A stretch of DNA of 64,000 nucleotides from Ralstonia soli (GCF_023955655.1 NZ_JAMXHT010000005.1:187462-251461), one strand, 5' to 3'; counted from the stretch's first letter, positions 17,842 to 27,087 are shown. Made by a program: numbers and translations. The notes: generated by a model from the sequence alone, not told the origin.

Positions 17842-18788
17842 TGAGCGCGAGTGCACACAAGCCCGTCGTACTGGTCACGGCGGCTGACCTGGCGCCGCAA
17901 GCGCTCGACATGCTGGGCGACTTCGAGGTCGTATTTGCCGGCAAGCAGCCCACGGAAGACGACATCGTCGCGCTCTGCGAGCGCCACAAGCCGGTGGCAA
18001 TCATCGTTCGCTACGGCAAGGTCAACGCCCGCATCATGGATGCGGCCGCCAACCTGCAGGTGATCTCCAAGCACGGCAGCGGTATCGACGTCATCGACCA
18101 GGAAGCCGCGGCGGCACGCGGCATTGCGGTGCGTGCTGCCGTGGGTGCCAACGCGGCGGCCGTGGCCGAGCATGCGTGGGCGCTGATCCTGGCGTGCGCC
18201 AAGGCCGTGCCGCAGCTTGATGCACGCATGCGCGCCGGGCATTGGGACAAGGCTGTTCACAAGTCCGTCGAGCTGGACGGCGGCACGCTGGGTCTGGTCG
18301 GTCTGGGCGCCATTGGGCGTCGGGCAGCCGCCATCGGGCTGGCGTTCGGCATGAAGGTCATCGCGTTCGATCCGTACGCCAAGGAGGCGCCGGCCGGCGT
18401 GAAGCTGGTCAGCCTCGACGAGCTGTATGCGCAGTCGGACGTGGTGTCGCTGCACTGCCCGCTGACCGCTGAGAACCGCAAGATGCTGAACCGAGACACG
18501 CTCAGCCGCTTCAAGCCGGGCGCGATCCTCGTCAACACGGCACGCGGCGGTCTCATTGATGAGGCCGCGTTGGTGGAGGCGCTCGCCAGCGGCCAGTTGC
18601 GCGCAGCCGGGCTCGACAGCTTCGACGTGGAGCCGATGACCGTGCCGCACCCGTTCCAGGGCGTTGCGAACATCATCCTGTCGCCGCACATCGGCGGCGT
18701 GAGCGATGCGGCCTACGTGAACATGGGCAAGGGCGCAGCGGCCAATGTGCTCGCGGTGATCGAGGAGCGCGCCCGCACTGCGGCGTGA
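17841..18788 (+). CDS. D-isomer-specific 2-hydroxyacid dehydrogenase
   Basis: This NAD(P)-dependent enzyme of 315 aa has the D-2-hydroxyacid dehydrogenase fold. It has the Rossmann motif GLVGLGAIGRRAA and the catalytic set in NTARGGLID (Arg), FDVEP (Glu) and SPHIGG (His). It resembles phosphoglycerate dehydrogenase-like enzymes but lacks the ACT domain, so it is more likely a catabolic hydroxyacid or hydroxypyruvate/glyoxylate-type reductase. The ATG at 17841 overlaps the aldolase stop. The stop in turn overlaps the next start (GTGATG). Confidence 0.9.
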   Translation: MSASAHKPVVLVTAADLAPQALDMLGDFEVVFAGKQPTEDDIVALCERHKPVAIIVRYGKVNARIMDAAANLQVISKHGSGIDVIDQEAAAARGIAVRAAVGANAAAVAEHAWALILACAKAVPQLDARMRAGHWDKAVHKSVELDGGTLGLVGLGAIGRRAAAIGLAFGMKVIAFDPYAKEAPAGVKLVSLDELYAQSDVVSLHCPLTAENRKMLNRDTLSRFKPGAILVNTARGGLIDEAALVEALASGQLRAAGLDSFDVEPMTVPHPFQGVANIILSPHIGGVSDAAYVNMGKGAAANVLAVIEERARTAA

Positions 18789-19744
18789 TGGCCATGTTCC
18801 TGCTCTCGCCACCACTTGTGCGTGAAGCCGAAGTCTTCACGCGCATGCCGGCCAAGTTCCGCAAGCCCGACGTCCAGACGGACTGGGCGCGCGCCAACCG
18901 TGGCGGGCAAGCCACCGACTCCTTCCTCGAAGGGCCGGTGTGGTGCCCGGACGGCCAAGGTCACGGCCATCTGTACGTGACCGACATTCCGCATGGCCGC
19001 ATCTTCCGCATCTCGGCTGCGGGCGACTGGGAACTGGTGGCCGAGTACGACGGCGAGCCGAACGGCATGAAGTTGGTCGATGATGCGCACCTGCTCATCA
19101 CCGACTACCGCAACGGGCTGATGCTGCTCGATATCAAGCGCGGCGAAGTCACGCCTTACCTGGAGCGCCGCAACTCGGAGCGTTTCAGGGGCGTGAACGA
19201 CCTCACGTTCGATTCGCAAGGCAACCTGTATTTCACCGACCAGGGGCAGACGGGCCTGCATGATCCGACGGGCCGGGTCTATCGCCTGACGGTAGAGGGC
19301 AAGCTCGACATGCTGCTCGGCAACTGCCCCAGCCCGAACGGGCTCGTGCTGTCGCCCGACGAAAAGGTGCTGTACGTGGCCATGACGCGCGGCAACTGCG
19401 TGTGGCGTGTGCCGCTGCAGGCGGATGGCTCGGTCAGCAAGGTAGGGCAGTTCTTCACCTCGTATGGCCCGAGCGGCCCCGATGGCTTGACGATCGACAC
19501 GGCGGGCCGGCTGTTCGTGGCCAACCCCGGCCTCGGCCGCGCGTGGGTGCTGAACCACCGTGCGGAGCCGGAGGTGATCATCACCAGCCCGGAAGGCGCG
19601 TCGCTCACGAACCTGTGCTTCGGCGGCCCCGAGATGAAGACGCTGTTCATGACGGAGTCGGTGTCCGGCACTGTGCTCAAGACCGAGATGGACATCGCTG
19701 GCCCGCTGCCGCGTCGGGCAAAGCAAACCAAGTCCCAGCAATAA
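18788..19744 (+). CDS. SMP-30/gluconolactonase-family lactone hydrolase
   Basis: This 318-aa six-bladed beta-propeller of the SMP-30/LRE family hydrolyses sugar or aromatic-derived lactones with a divalent metal. The expected metal-ligand segments are EGPVWCPDG, NGLVLSPDEK and DGLTIDTAGR. Its start overlaps the preceding dehydrogenase stop; an ATG two codons further in is also possible. Placed between a dehydrogenase and a permease, it probably opens a lactone intermediate of the same pathway. No signal peptide is visible, so the reaction should be cytoplasmic. Confidence 0.88.
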   Translation: MAMFLLSPPLVREAEVFTRMPAKFRKPDVQTDWARANRGGQATDSFLEGPVWCPDGQGHGHLYVTDIPHGRIFRISAAGDWELVAEYDGEPNGMKLVDDAHLLITDYRNGLMLLDIKRGEVTPYLERRNSERFRGVNDLTFDSQGNLYFTDQGQTGLHDPTGRVYRLTVEGKLDMLLGNCPSPNGLVLSPDEKVLYVAMTRGNCVWRVPLQADGSVSKVGQFFTSYGPSGPDGLTIDTAGRLFVANPGLGRAWVLNHRAEPEVIITSPEGASLTNLCFGGPEMKTLFMTESVSGTVLKTEMDIAGPLPRRAKQTKSQQ

Positions 19745-19798
19745 CTCATCGACACGTAAGTAACCCCTAGCGCTCACAGAAGCGCGATGGAGGAGACC

Positions 19799-21181
19799 AT
19801 GCAAATGTCCCAGACCTTAAGTACCCTGCGCGCCGCCACACCTTCCAATGGTGCAGATGCGCGCGCAGCTGCCACGCTGCCCGATGCGGATTACCAGGCC
19901 AGCGAACGCACGCTGGCCAAGGCGTTCCGCCGCATCCTGCCGTTCATCTTTGCCTGCTATGTGATCAGCTATCTCGATCGCACCAACGTGGGCTTTGCGG
20001 CGCTCACCATGAACAAGGACCTGGGCCTGACCGCCGAGCAGTTCGGGTTCGGTGCGGGGCTCTTCTTCATCGGCTACTTCCTGTTCGAGATTCCGAGCAA
20101 CCTCATCATGCAGAAGGTGGGCGCGCGGATCTGGATCGCACGGATCATGATCACGTGGGGCGTGTTCTCGATGGCGACCGCGTTTGTGGTCGGGCCCAAG
20201 AGTTTTTCAGCGGCGCGCTTTCTGCTGGGGCTGGCCGAGGCTGGCTTCACGCCAGGCATCTACCTGTATTTCACGCATTGGTTTCCGGGCAAGTGGCGCG
20301 CCAAGGTAACGGCCGCATTCCTGGTCGGCATTCCGGTGGCGAACATGATTGGCTCGCCGATTTCCGGTGCGCTGCTTGAACTCGGCGGGCTGCATGGCCT
20401 GCGCAGCTGGCAGTGGCTGTTGCTGATCGAAGGGCTGCCTGCCGTAGTGCTTGGTATCGCGTGCCTGTTTGTGCTGGCAGACCGGCCTGAGAAAGCCAAG
20501 TGGCTGACGGACGAAGAAAAGGCTGTGCTCGCGCGCCGTCTTGCGATGGAGCAACGCGACATCGCCAGCAAGCACGGTACGAACCTGCGTGACGCAATGA
20601 CCAACTGGCGCGTGTTCGTGCTGGCGTTCATCAACTTCTGCGGCATCGTCGGCTCGATCGGCGTGGGCCTGTGGATGCCGCAGATCATCAAACAGTTCGG
20701 CGTCGAGCATGCGGTGGTTGGCTGGCTGACGGCCATTCCGTATGCGATGGGCGCGGTCGTCATGCTGTGGTGGGCGCGTGTGGCGAACCGCGCGCAGAAC
20801 CGCATTCCGTATGTGGCGGGCGCGTTGGTCGTTGCCGCCGTGGCGCTGGCGGCCAGCACGGCGCTGGATGCACCTGCGCTCAAGCTCGCGGCGTTGTGCC
20901 TGACGGTGAGCGGCATTCTCGCGTTCCAGGCGACGTACTGGGCCATTCCCTCCAGCTTCCTGACCGGCCGTGCGGCGGCGGGCGGCCTGGCGCTGATCGT
21001 TTCCGTGGGCAACCTGGGCGGCTTTGTCGGCCCGTCGATGATCGGTGCCATCAAGCAGTTTTCGCATGGCTTCACTGCGCCGCTGCTGGCGGTGTCGGCG
21101 GTGCTGCTCATCGGTGCGCTGGCCATCGCCTGGCTGGGGGACCCGGGCGCGGATGCCGGTGAAGCCGCCGCGACGCACTGA
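19799..21181 (+). CDS. MFS permease, anion:cation symporter (ACS) type
   Basis: This major facilitator of 460 aa has about 12 membrane segments. The early YLDRTNVGFAALTMNKDLGL and GIYLYFTHWFPGKWRAK are typical of the ACS family (phthalate, hexuronate, tartrate and 4-hydroxyphenylacetate permeases). The ATG at 19799 is chosen because GGAGGAG lies just before it; an ATG at 19787 is also in frame. It follows the lactonase by 54 bases and probably imports the acid or lactone consumed by this cluster. Confidence 0.9.
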   Translation: MQMSQTLSTLRAATPSNGADARAAATLPDADYQASERTLAKAFRRILPFIFACYVISYLDRTNVGFAALTMNKDLGLTAEQFGFGAGLFFIGYFLFEIPSNLIMQKVGARIWIARIMITWGVFSMATAFVVGPKSFSAARFLLGLAEAGFTPGIYLYFTHWFPGKWRAKVTAAFLVGIPVANMIGSPISGALLELGGLHGLRSWQWLLLIEGLPAVVLGIACLFVLADRPEKAKWLTDEEKAVLARRLAMEQRDIASKHGTNLRDAMTNWRVFVLAFINFCGIVGSIGVGLWMPQIIKQFGVEHAVVGWLTAIPYAMGAVVMLWWARVANRAQNRIPYVAGALVVAAVALAASTALDAPALKLAALCLTVSGILAFQATYWAIPSSFLTGRAAAGGLALIVSVGNLGGFVGPSMIGAIKQFSHGFTAPLLAVSAVLLIGALAIAWLGDPGADAGEAAATH

Positions 21182-21226
21182 TGCAACGCGTCCACCCAGT
21201 TGACTTCATCCTCATCGAGAAAGCCC

Positions 21227-22273
21227 GTGCAAATCGTCCATGCGCCGCATCTGCCGATCAGGCAAGCGTGGCTCGCCACCCGTCAGGAAGCGGTTCTGCT
21301 GCCTGAGCTGCCGATCATCGATGCGCATCACCATCTGTGGGATCGGCAGACCGGCCGCTATCTGACCGAAGAACTGCAGCAAGACGTGGGCAGCGGCCAT
21401 CGGGTCGTTTCGACGGTCTATGTGCAGTGCAGGTCGATGCTGCGGTGTGATGGTCCTGTCGCCATGCGGCCGGTTGGTGAGGTCGAGTTTGCCAACGGCG
21501 TTGCTGCCATGTTTGCCAGCGGCGCCTATGGGCAAGCACGCGGTTGTGAGGCGATCGTCGGCGGGGCGGATCTTTCATTGGGGCAGGACGTGATCCCGGT
21601 GCTGGAAGCCATGCTTGAAGTCTCCGGTGGGCGATTGCGTGGCATTCGCAATCCGCTTGCATGGCACGAAAGCGATGCGGTGCGCTCCAGCCCGGTGACT
21701 CCACCGCCGGACCTGATGTTCAGCAAGTCGTTCCGGGAAGGTGTCAGCGCGCTGGAACGCTATCACCTAGCGCTCGATGCGTGGGTTTATCACACACAGC
21801 TCGACGCGTTGTTCGAGCTGGCGAGTGAGATGCCCGGGGTCACGATTGTCATTGACCACTTTGGTGGGCCGGTTGGCGTCGGCCCGTATGCCGGGCAATC
21901 CGCCGCTGTGTTTCAAGACTGGCGCCGGGCACTGGTCCGGCTGGCGAGCCTGCCCAACACGCGGATGAAACTCGGCGGCGCAGGCATGACCGTGTTTGGC
22001 TTCGATTTTGCGTCTCGCGAACAAGCCCCCGCATCGGAGACGCTCGCAGCCGCGTGGAGGCCGTACTTCGAAACCTGCGTCGAACTCTTCGGCGCAGATC
22101 GGTGCATGTTCGAAAGCAACTTCCCAGTCGACAAGGGGATGTTCAGCTACACGGTGCTTTGGAATGCCTTCAAGCGATTGGCCGCAGCTGCGTCGCCTGA
22201 CGAGCGGGCAGCGCTGTTCAGTCGTACGGCTGCATTGACGTACGGATTACACGTACCAGGAGACAAAACATGA
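21227..22273 (+). CDS. Amidohydrolase-2 (COG3618-like) metal-dependent hydrolase
   Basis: This TIM-barrel hydrolase of about 348 aa belongs to the group that includes 2-pyrone-4,6-dicarboxylate lactonase and sugar lactonases. It shows the HxH-type motif IIDAHHHLWDRQ, the mid-barrel VIDHFGGPVGV and the C-terminal RCMFESNFPVDKG. An Asn stands where many relatives have the metal-linked Asp. The start is uncertain: GTG at 21227 has a weak purine run before it, and TTG at 21200 is the alternative. The stop overlaps the next start as ATGA, coupling it to an MFS permease. The substrate is unknown; a lactone or cyclic acid is likely. Confidence 0.82.
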   Translation: MQIVHAPHLPIRQAWLATRQEAVLLPELPIIDAHHHLWDRQTGRYLTEELQQDVGSGHRVVSTVYVQCRSMLRCDGPVAMRPVGEVEFANGVAAMFASGAYGQARGCEAIVGGADLSLGQDVIPVLEAMLEVSGGRLRGIRNPLAWHESDAVRSSPVTPPPDLMFSKSFREGVSALERYHLALDAWVYHTQLDALFELASEMPGVTIVIDHFGGPVGVGPYAGQSAAVFQDWRRALVRLASLPNTRMKLGGAGMTVFGFDFASREQAPASETLAAAWRPYFETCVELFGADRCMFESNFPVDKGMFSYTVLWNAFKRLAAAASPDERAALFSRTAALTYGLHVPGDKT

Positions 22274-23550
22274 AGGTTGTCAGTGCCGAAGCACAGACGG
22301 GAAACTTGGCAAGCCGCGAGTCGCAGGGCGCGCGGCGGATTACCGGCCCGGAGTGGCGTTCGCTGTCATTGGCTGGGCTGGGTTGGGCGTTCGAGAGCTA
22401 TGACTCGTTTCTCCTCTCGTTGCTGTTGCCGACGCTGGCGCTGCAGTTTGGCCTGAGCAAGACGCAACTGGGCCTCTTTACCAGCATCACAGCGGCTGGG
22501 CAGATCATCGGTGGCATCTTCTTCGGCTACGTGTCTGACCGTATCGGACGGGTTCGGACCGCGATGCTCTGCATCGGCATCTATTCGCTGTTCTCTGGCT
22601 TGCTTGCCGTTGCGCCGAACGAGCACTGGTTTGCGGCGTTGCGTCTATGTGGCGCCTTGGGAATGGGCGGGATGTGGACCGCCGGCGCTGCCCTCATCGC
22701 CGAGACGTGGCATGCGAGCCGCCGTGGCAAGGGTGGGGCGTTGATGCAGATGGGCCTGCCCATTGGCGCCATCATTGCAATCAGCGCGGCGGGGCTGGTC
22801 AGCAACCTGAACGATGGCTTGGCCGGCAATGGGTGGCGCGTGCTCTTTCTCATTGGGGCGCTGCCATTCTTTATCCTGTACTGGGTGGCCCGTCGCACGC
22901 CCGAGTCGCCGATCTGGCTTGAGCGTCAAGCTAAAACGGCGCGCACTGCCACCCGGGCGCAAGCCACTCCGGCGAGCCTGAACGTTCGCGGGTTGTTGAC
23001 GGCGTTTTCCTTCATCTTCTTTTTGCAGTACCTGTACTGGGGTGTCTTTACGTGGACACCGACCTTCCTGATCACGGTCAAGCATCTGGATTTCGTGCAC
23101 AGCCTGAAGTTCGTACTCGCGCTGCAGTTCGGTGCCATTACAGGTTTCTTGCTGTTTTCCGCACTGGTCGACCGGGTTGGCCGCCGACCGATGTTCATTG
23201 CCTACCTGCTCGTGGGTGCCGCAGCCGTGGGTGTCTACATTCTGTCGGCAAATCCGCTGCTGCTGATGGCGGCGATTTTCCTGACCGGATTCGGTGTGAA
23301 CGGCATCTTTGCCGGATCGGGCCCGTTTCTGGCAGAGATCATCGGAAACACGGCTTCGCGGGGTTTTCTCATGGGGTTGGCCTACAACGGCGGACGACTC
23401 GGTGGTTTCATTGCGCCGTTGTTGATTGGTGCGCTTGCGTCGACGTCGGGTGGTTTTGTCCTCGGGTTGTCTACCACGATCGTGGCATTTGTGGCCGCTG
23501 CGATTGTCGTTCTTCTTGCCCCCGAAACCCGCGGCAAGACGCTTGGGTGA
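22270..23550 (+). CDS. MFS permease, aromatic-acid/sugar-type symporter
   Basis: This 426-aa facilitator has 12 predicted segments. The signature GWAFESYDSFLLSLLLP and the loop GYVSDRIGRVRTAM place it with the aromatic acid:H+ symporter/metabolite:H+ symporter branches rather than the ACS branch of its neighbours. AGGAGA precedes the ATG, and the start overlaps the amidohydrolase stop (ATGA). The gene is a little less GC-rich and uses more T-ending codons than its neighbours, which may hint at separate acquisition. Confidence 0.9.
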   Translation: MKVVSAEAQTGNLASRESQGARRITGPEWRSLSLAGLGWAFESYDSFLLSLLLPTLALQFGLSKTQLGLFTSITAAGQIIGGIFFGYVSDRIGRVRTAMLCIGIYSLFSGLLAVAPNEHWFAALRLCGALGMGGMWTAGAALIAETWHASRRGKGGALMQMGLPIGAIIAISAAGLVSNLNDGLAGNGWRVLFLIGALPFFILYWVARRTPESPIWLERQAKTARTATRAQATPASLNVRGLLTAFSFIFFLQYLYWGVFTWTPTFLITVKHLDFVHSLKFVLALQFGAITGFLLFSALVDRVGRRPMFIAYLLVGAAAVGVYILSANPLLLMAAIFLTGFGVNGIFAGSGPFLAEIIGNTASRGFLMGLAYNGGRLGGFIAPLLIGALASTSGGFVLGLSTTIVAFVAAAIVVLLAPETRGKTLG

Positions 23551-23623
23551 TCCCCTGTCGTTCCACAACTGATTTCGCCTCAGAGGGCCCCTATAGAGGG
23601 CCGGTTGGTATCCGGAGACCTGT

Positions 23624-24949
23624 ATGCAACAAGCTGGCATCACTGATGTAACTGATCTCGAGCAGCGGACCCTACGCAAGGTGGTCTGGCGGCTCGTGCC
23701 ATTCCTCATGGTCTGCTACCTGCTGGCCTTCATCGACCGCGGCAACGTGGGCATGGCCTCGCTGCAGATGAACCATGACCTCGGGCTGACAGCCACCGTG
23801 TTCGGGTTCGGCAGCAGCCTGTTCTTTGTGTCGTACTTCTTCTTCGAGGTGCCGAGCAACCTGGCGCTGCAGCGCTACGGCGCGCGCATCTGGATCGCGC
23901 GGATCATGATCACCTGGGGCCTGATCTCGGCCGCCACGGCACTCGTGCGCGGCCCGGCTTCGTTCTACACGCTGCGCTTTCTGCTGGGCGCGGCCGAGGC
24001 GGGGTTCTTTCCGGGCGTGCTGCTGTATCTCTCGTACTGGATCCCGGCAACACACCGCGCGCGCATCGTGGCGACGTTCATGGTGGCGATTCCGGCCGCG
24101 AGCTTTATCGGCTCGCCCATCTCGGCTGCGCTGCTGCAGATGGATGGCCTGGCCGGGCTGCGCGGCTGGCACTGGCTGTTCATCCTGGAAGGCATTCCGA
24201 CCGTGCTGCTGGGCATCGCATGTCTCGGTCTGCTGACGAACCGGCCGGAAGAAGCCAAGTGGTTGTCGAATGAAGAGCGCAATTGGCTCACGACCACGCT
24301 GGCCGGTGAAGCGCGGGGCCCGAAGAAGGTCGCAGAGATGTCGCTGGCCAAGCTGTTCTGCAACCGCTACGTGCTGTGCCTGGCGCTGGTGGATGTATGC
24401 GCGTCGGCCGCCGGCAGCACGCTGTCGGTGTGGCAGCCGCAGTTGCTCAAATCGTTCGGATTGACCGTCATGCAGACGGGGCTGCTCAACTCGGTGCCGT
24501 ACGCGGTGGCATCGGTGCTGATGGTCTACTGGGGCCGTCGCTCGGATCGCCTGAAGGAGCGTCGCTGGCACACCGCCATTCCGATGCTCCTGATCGGGCT
24601 GGGCCTGTTCGGCACGTCGCTCAGCGGTTCGCTGATGCCGACCATGGTGATGTTGTGCGCGGTGCTGGTGGGCGCGTATTCGTTCAAGGGGCCGTTCTGG
24701 GCGCTGGCGTCGGGCATGCTCTCCAATAGCGCGGCAGCGGCGGGGCTGGCCACCATCAACGCGATCGCCAACCTCATCGGTGGCGGCCTGATGGTCAACG
24801 TGTACGGCTGGGTGAAGCAGGCGACGGGCAGCTATGCGCTGGCGCTGATGCCGCTGGCTGTGCTGACGCTGATCAGCGTGACGACGCTCTTGCTGCTGAG
24901 CCGCGCGAAGCCCGAAGGGCAGGTGCTGAACAAGACGGAGACGGCCTGA
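23624..24949 (+). CDS. MFS permease, ACS type
   Basis: This third facilitator of the row has 441 aa and about 12 segments, with FIDRGNVGMASLQMNHDLGL and GVLLYLSYWIPATHRAR, the same family as the permease at 19799. GGAGA lies before the ATG. A short direct repeat (AGAGGGCC twice, 23582-23602) is in the 73-base gap upstream. The next gene starts only two bases after its stop, so they are co-transcribed. Two related ACS permeases in one cluster suggest two related substrates or a duplication. Confidence 0.9.
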   Translation: MQQAGITDVTDLEQRTLRKVVWRLVPFLMVCYLLAFIDRGNVGMASLQMNHDLGLTATVFGFGSSLFFVSYFFFEVPSNLALQRYGARIWIARIMITWGLISAATALVRGPASFYTLRFLLGAAEAGFFPGVLLYLSYWIPATHRARIVATFMVAIPAASFIGSPISAALLQMDGLAGLRGWHWLFILEGIPTVLLGIACLGLLTNRPEEAKWLSNEERNWLTTTLAGEARGPKKVAEMSLAKLFCNRYVLCLALVDVCASAAGSTLSVWQPQLLKSFGLTVMQTGLLNSVPYAVASVLMVYWGRRSDRLKERRWHTAIPMLLIGLGLFGTSLSGSLMPTMVMLCAVLVGAYSFKGPFWALASGMLSNSAAAAGLATINAIANLIGGGLMVNVYGWVKQATGSYALALMPLAVLTLISVTTLLLLSRAKPEGQVLNKTETA

Positions 24950-24951
24950 CC

Positions 24952-25884
24952 ATGCGCGCGTTCAGCAGAAGGCAGTTCTTGCAGCTGGCAGGGGCCGGTG
25001 CCGTGACGGCCGCCATCCCCGCCCTCACTCAGGCAGAAGAGTTGTGGTCCACGGGCAGTGAAAAACCGACGTTCAAGCTGCCGGCTGGCGCGGTGGACTG
25101 CCACATGCATATCTACGACGACCGCTTCCCGAGCGCGCCCGGCACCACACTGCGCCCACCGAATGCCAGCATCGAGCAATACCGCAAGATTCAGGCTCGG
25201 CTGGGCGTACAGCGCAACGTGGTCGTCACGCCATCCACGTATGGCACCGACAACCGCTGCACGCTGGATGCACTCAAGCGCTTCGGCTCCAACGCGCGCG
25301 GTGTTGCGGTGGTCGATACGTCGGTTACCGATGCGCAACTCACGGAGATGAGCGCGGCGGGCGTGCGCGCCATCCGCTTCAACCTCAGCTATCCGGGCGC
25401 GACTACCGTCGACATGCTCGCCCCGCTGGCGTCGCGCATCGGCGCACTGGGGTGGCATGTCGAACTGGTGGTGCAAGGCGCGAAGCTGCCCGAGCTGGAG
25501 CGCCATCTGCGTGCACTCCCGTGCCCGCTCGTCATCGACCATATCGCGCACGTGCCGCAGCCGGGCGGCATGCAGTCCGACGCCATGCGGACGGCGCAGC
25601 GCCTGGTCGACAAGGGCAACACGTGGATCACACTCTCCGGCCCCTACGTCGACACCAAGACCGGTGCGCCCGCCTATGCCGACGTCGAGCCGGTGGCCAA
25701 GGCCTTCATCGACATGGCCCCCGAGCGGATGCTGTGGGGCACCGACTGGCCGCATCCGACCGAGAAAGCGCACAAGCCCGACGATGCTGCACTGGTCGAC
25801 ACGATGGCCGCGTGGATCGGCCGGGCCGATTGGCAGGAGATGATCTTCGTTGCCAATCCGGTCAGGCTCTACGGGTTTGATTGA
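24952..25884 (+). CDS. Tat-exported amidohydrolase, LigI/lactone-hydrolase-like
   Basis: This 310-aa protein has a twin-arginine signal (FSRRQFLQ, then a hydrophobic run ending near LTQA). A TIM-barrel metal hydrolase of the COG3618 group follows. It carries DCHMHIYDDRF (HxH), IDHIAHVPQPGG and LWGTDWPHPT with the conserved Asp. Relatives include 2-pyrone-4,6-dicarboxylate lactonase, sulfomuconolactone hydrolase and galactarolactone isomerase. Export suggests that a lactone is opened in the periplasm and the product taken up by the adjacent permease. It ends the co-directional row. Confidence 0.87.
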   Translation: MRAFSRRQFLQLAGAGAVTAAIPALTQAEELWSTGSEKPTFKLPAGAVDCHMHIYDDRFPSAPGTTLRPPNASIEQYRKIQARLGVQRNVVVTPSTYGTDNRCTLDALKRFGSNARGVAVVDTSVTDAQLTEMSAAGVRAIRFNLSYPGATTVDMLAPLASRIGALGWHVELVVQGAKLPELERHLRALPCPLVIDHIAHVPQPGGMQSDAMRTAQRLVDKGNTWITLSGPYVDTKTGAPAYADVEPVAKAFIDMAPERMLWGTDWPHPTEKAHKPDDAALVDTMAAWIGRADWQEMIFVANPVRLYGFD

Positions 25885-25948
25885 GCTTCAGCGACCGGCG
25901 CGTTCTATCGGGACATTGCGACACGATAGTCCGTGACCCGCACGCGAG

Positions 25949-26326
25949 TCAGGGCTGATATGCAACAGCTTCGATTTCGATCTTGGTGCCGACCACATTC
26001 GTTCCCTGCAACGTTGACCGTGCGGGTTTGTGATCGACGAAGACCGCTCCGTAGGCGCGATTGAATGCCTCGAAGTCGCGCGCGTCTTCCAGCCATACGG
26101 TCACCTTCACGATGTCTTGCAGCGTGCAGCCCGCGAGGGCCAGCACGTGCGCCACGTTTTTCAGCGTCTGGCGCGTCTGCTCTTCGATCCCGCCCATGAG
26201 GATGCTGCCGTCTTCGTTTCTGGCGATCTGACCGGACACGAACACAAAGTCCCCTGCCTTGGTTGCCAGCGAGCGGGGCAGGCTCCGCGTGCCGGGGTTG
26301 TTTTCTGCAAAGAACGCAATCGCCAT
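25949..26326 (-). CDS. RidA-family (YjgF/YER057c/UK114) deaminase
   Basis: This small 125-aa RidA-fold protein hydrolyses reactive enamine/imine intermediates. The conserved Arg is in KPARSTLQG, and the C-terminal KIEIEAVAY matches the family. ATG at 26326 is chosen over an upstream TTG because GGAGGT lies 8 bases before it. It is divergent from the IorA/IorB-type hydroxylase, and the 317-base gap between them probably holds both promoters. It could serve a nitrogen-heterocycle pathway started by that hydroxylase; this link is inference from position. Confidence 0.9.
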   Translation of the reverse strand: MAIAFFAENNPGTRSLPRSLATKAGDFVFVSGQIARNEDGSILMGGIEEQTRQTLKNVAHVLALAGCTLQDIVKVTVWLEDARDFEAFNRAYGAVFVDHKPARSTLQGTNVVGTKIEIEAVAYQP

Positions 26327-26643
26327 TTGGGTTACCTCCGCAGGAGTTCGCAAGTCGCTTCCTCAGAATAGGCCGTTGGAAGACAAATCTCCGCCTATGT
26401 GGGCGTTTCGATGCTTGCGTAGGCGACCTTTGGGGGGTGATTTGTTCCATCCGCAAATCACGGAACGCAGATTCCCGCACGCCGCGCGCTTTCCCACGGG
26501 CTCAGGGCAAGAACGAGACGAACGGCAACGTCTTTGGGAGTTTGGGTCATTGTCGGTGTTGACATCGGCACCAAGAATCCTGCTCATGCGTGGGGCCCGG
26601 TTTGTCGCCGGCCCCGTGGTAACAGGGCTCTTGGGAGACGGCC
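26327..26643. promoter_or_regulatory. Divergent intergenic region with a nested inverted repeat
   Basis: No coding frame is convincing here. A nested repeat is visible: GGAAGACAAATC (26378-26389) faces GATTTGTTCC (26439-26448), and within it CGCCTA (26392-26397) faces TAGGCG (26420-26425). A TTGACA (26559-26564) with GCTCAT 17 bases later could be a weak promoter for the downstream hydroxylase. The region probably carries the control sites of both divergent units. Confidence 0.4.
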
Positions 26644-27087
26644 ATGCGCTTCACACTCAACGGAAAGCCGTTCGAATTCGACGGTGACCCAACCACCCCG
26701 CTGCTGTGGGTCATTCGCGATGCAGCCAAGCTGACGGGCACCAAATACGGCTGCGGCATTGGTGCCTGCGGCGCCTGCACGGTTCACCTCGAAGGTGAAG
26801 CTGTGCGGTCGTGCGTCTTGCCGGTTTCCGGCATCGAGGGGCGTGCGATCACCACCATCGAAGGCCTCGCCAAGGAGCATGCACACCCGGTGCAGCAGGC
26901 CTGGATCGAAAAGGATGTGCCGCAATGCGGCTACTGCCAATCCGGCATGGTGATGGCGGTGGCGGCTTTCCTGGCGCACAACAAGAAGCCCACGGACGCG
27001 CAGATTGATGCCTCCGTCACCAACCTGTGCCGTTGCGCCACGTATCACCGCATCCGGGAGGCGATCCATGTCGCAGCGAGCAAGTAG
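26644..27087 (+). CDS. 2Fe-2S subunit, isoquinoline 1-oxidoreductase alpha-like
   Basis: This 147-aa small subunit of a molybdenum hydroxylase has a ferredoxin-type cluster site CGIGACGAC (C-x4-C-x2-C). A second cluster uses CGYCQSG and CRCATY. Length and motifs match IorA of isoquinoline 1-oxidoreductase and related aldehyde oxidoreductases. GGGAGA precedes the ATG. The large subunit start lies inside the last 20 bases of this gene, so the two are tightly coupled. No signal peptide is seen; export would be by hitch-hiking with the Tat-tagged partner. Confidence 0.93.
   Translation: MRFTLNGKPFEFDGDPTTPLLWVIRDAAKLTGTKYGCGIGACGACTVHLEGEAVRSCVLPVSGIEGRAITTIEGLAKEHAHPVQQAWIEKDVPQCGYCQSGMVMAVAAFLAHNKKPTDAQIDASVTNLCRCATYHRIREAIHVAASK

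Noticed and set aside
22270-23550. Possible horizontally acquired MFS gene because of more T-ending codons
   Set aside because: The shift in composition is modest and there are no mobile-element traces or repeats at its borders; kept only as a remark.
25905-25929. CTATCG/CGATAG inverted repeat between convergent amidohydrolase and RidA genes
   Set aside because: Short arms, 13-base loop and no T-run; too weak to call.
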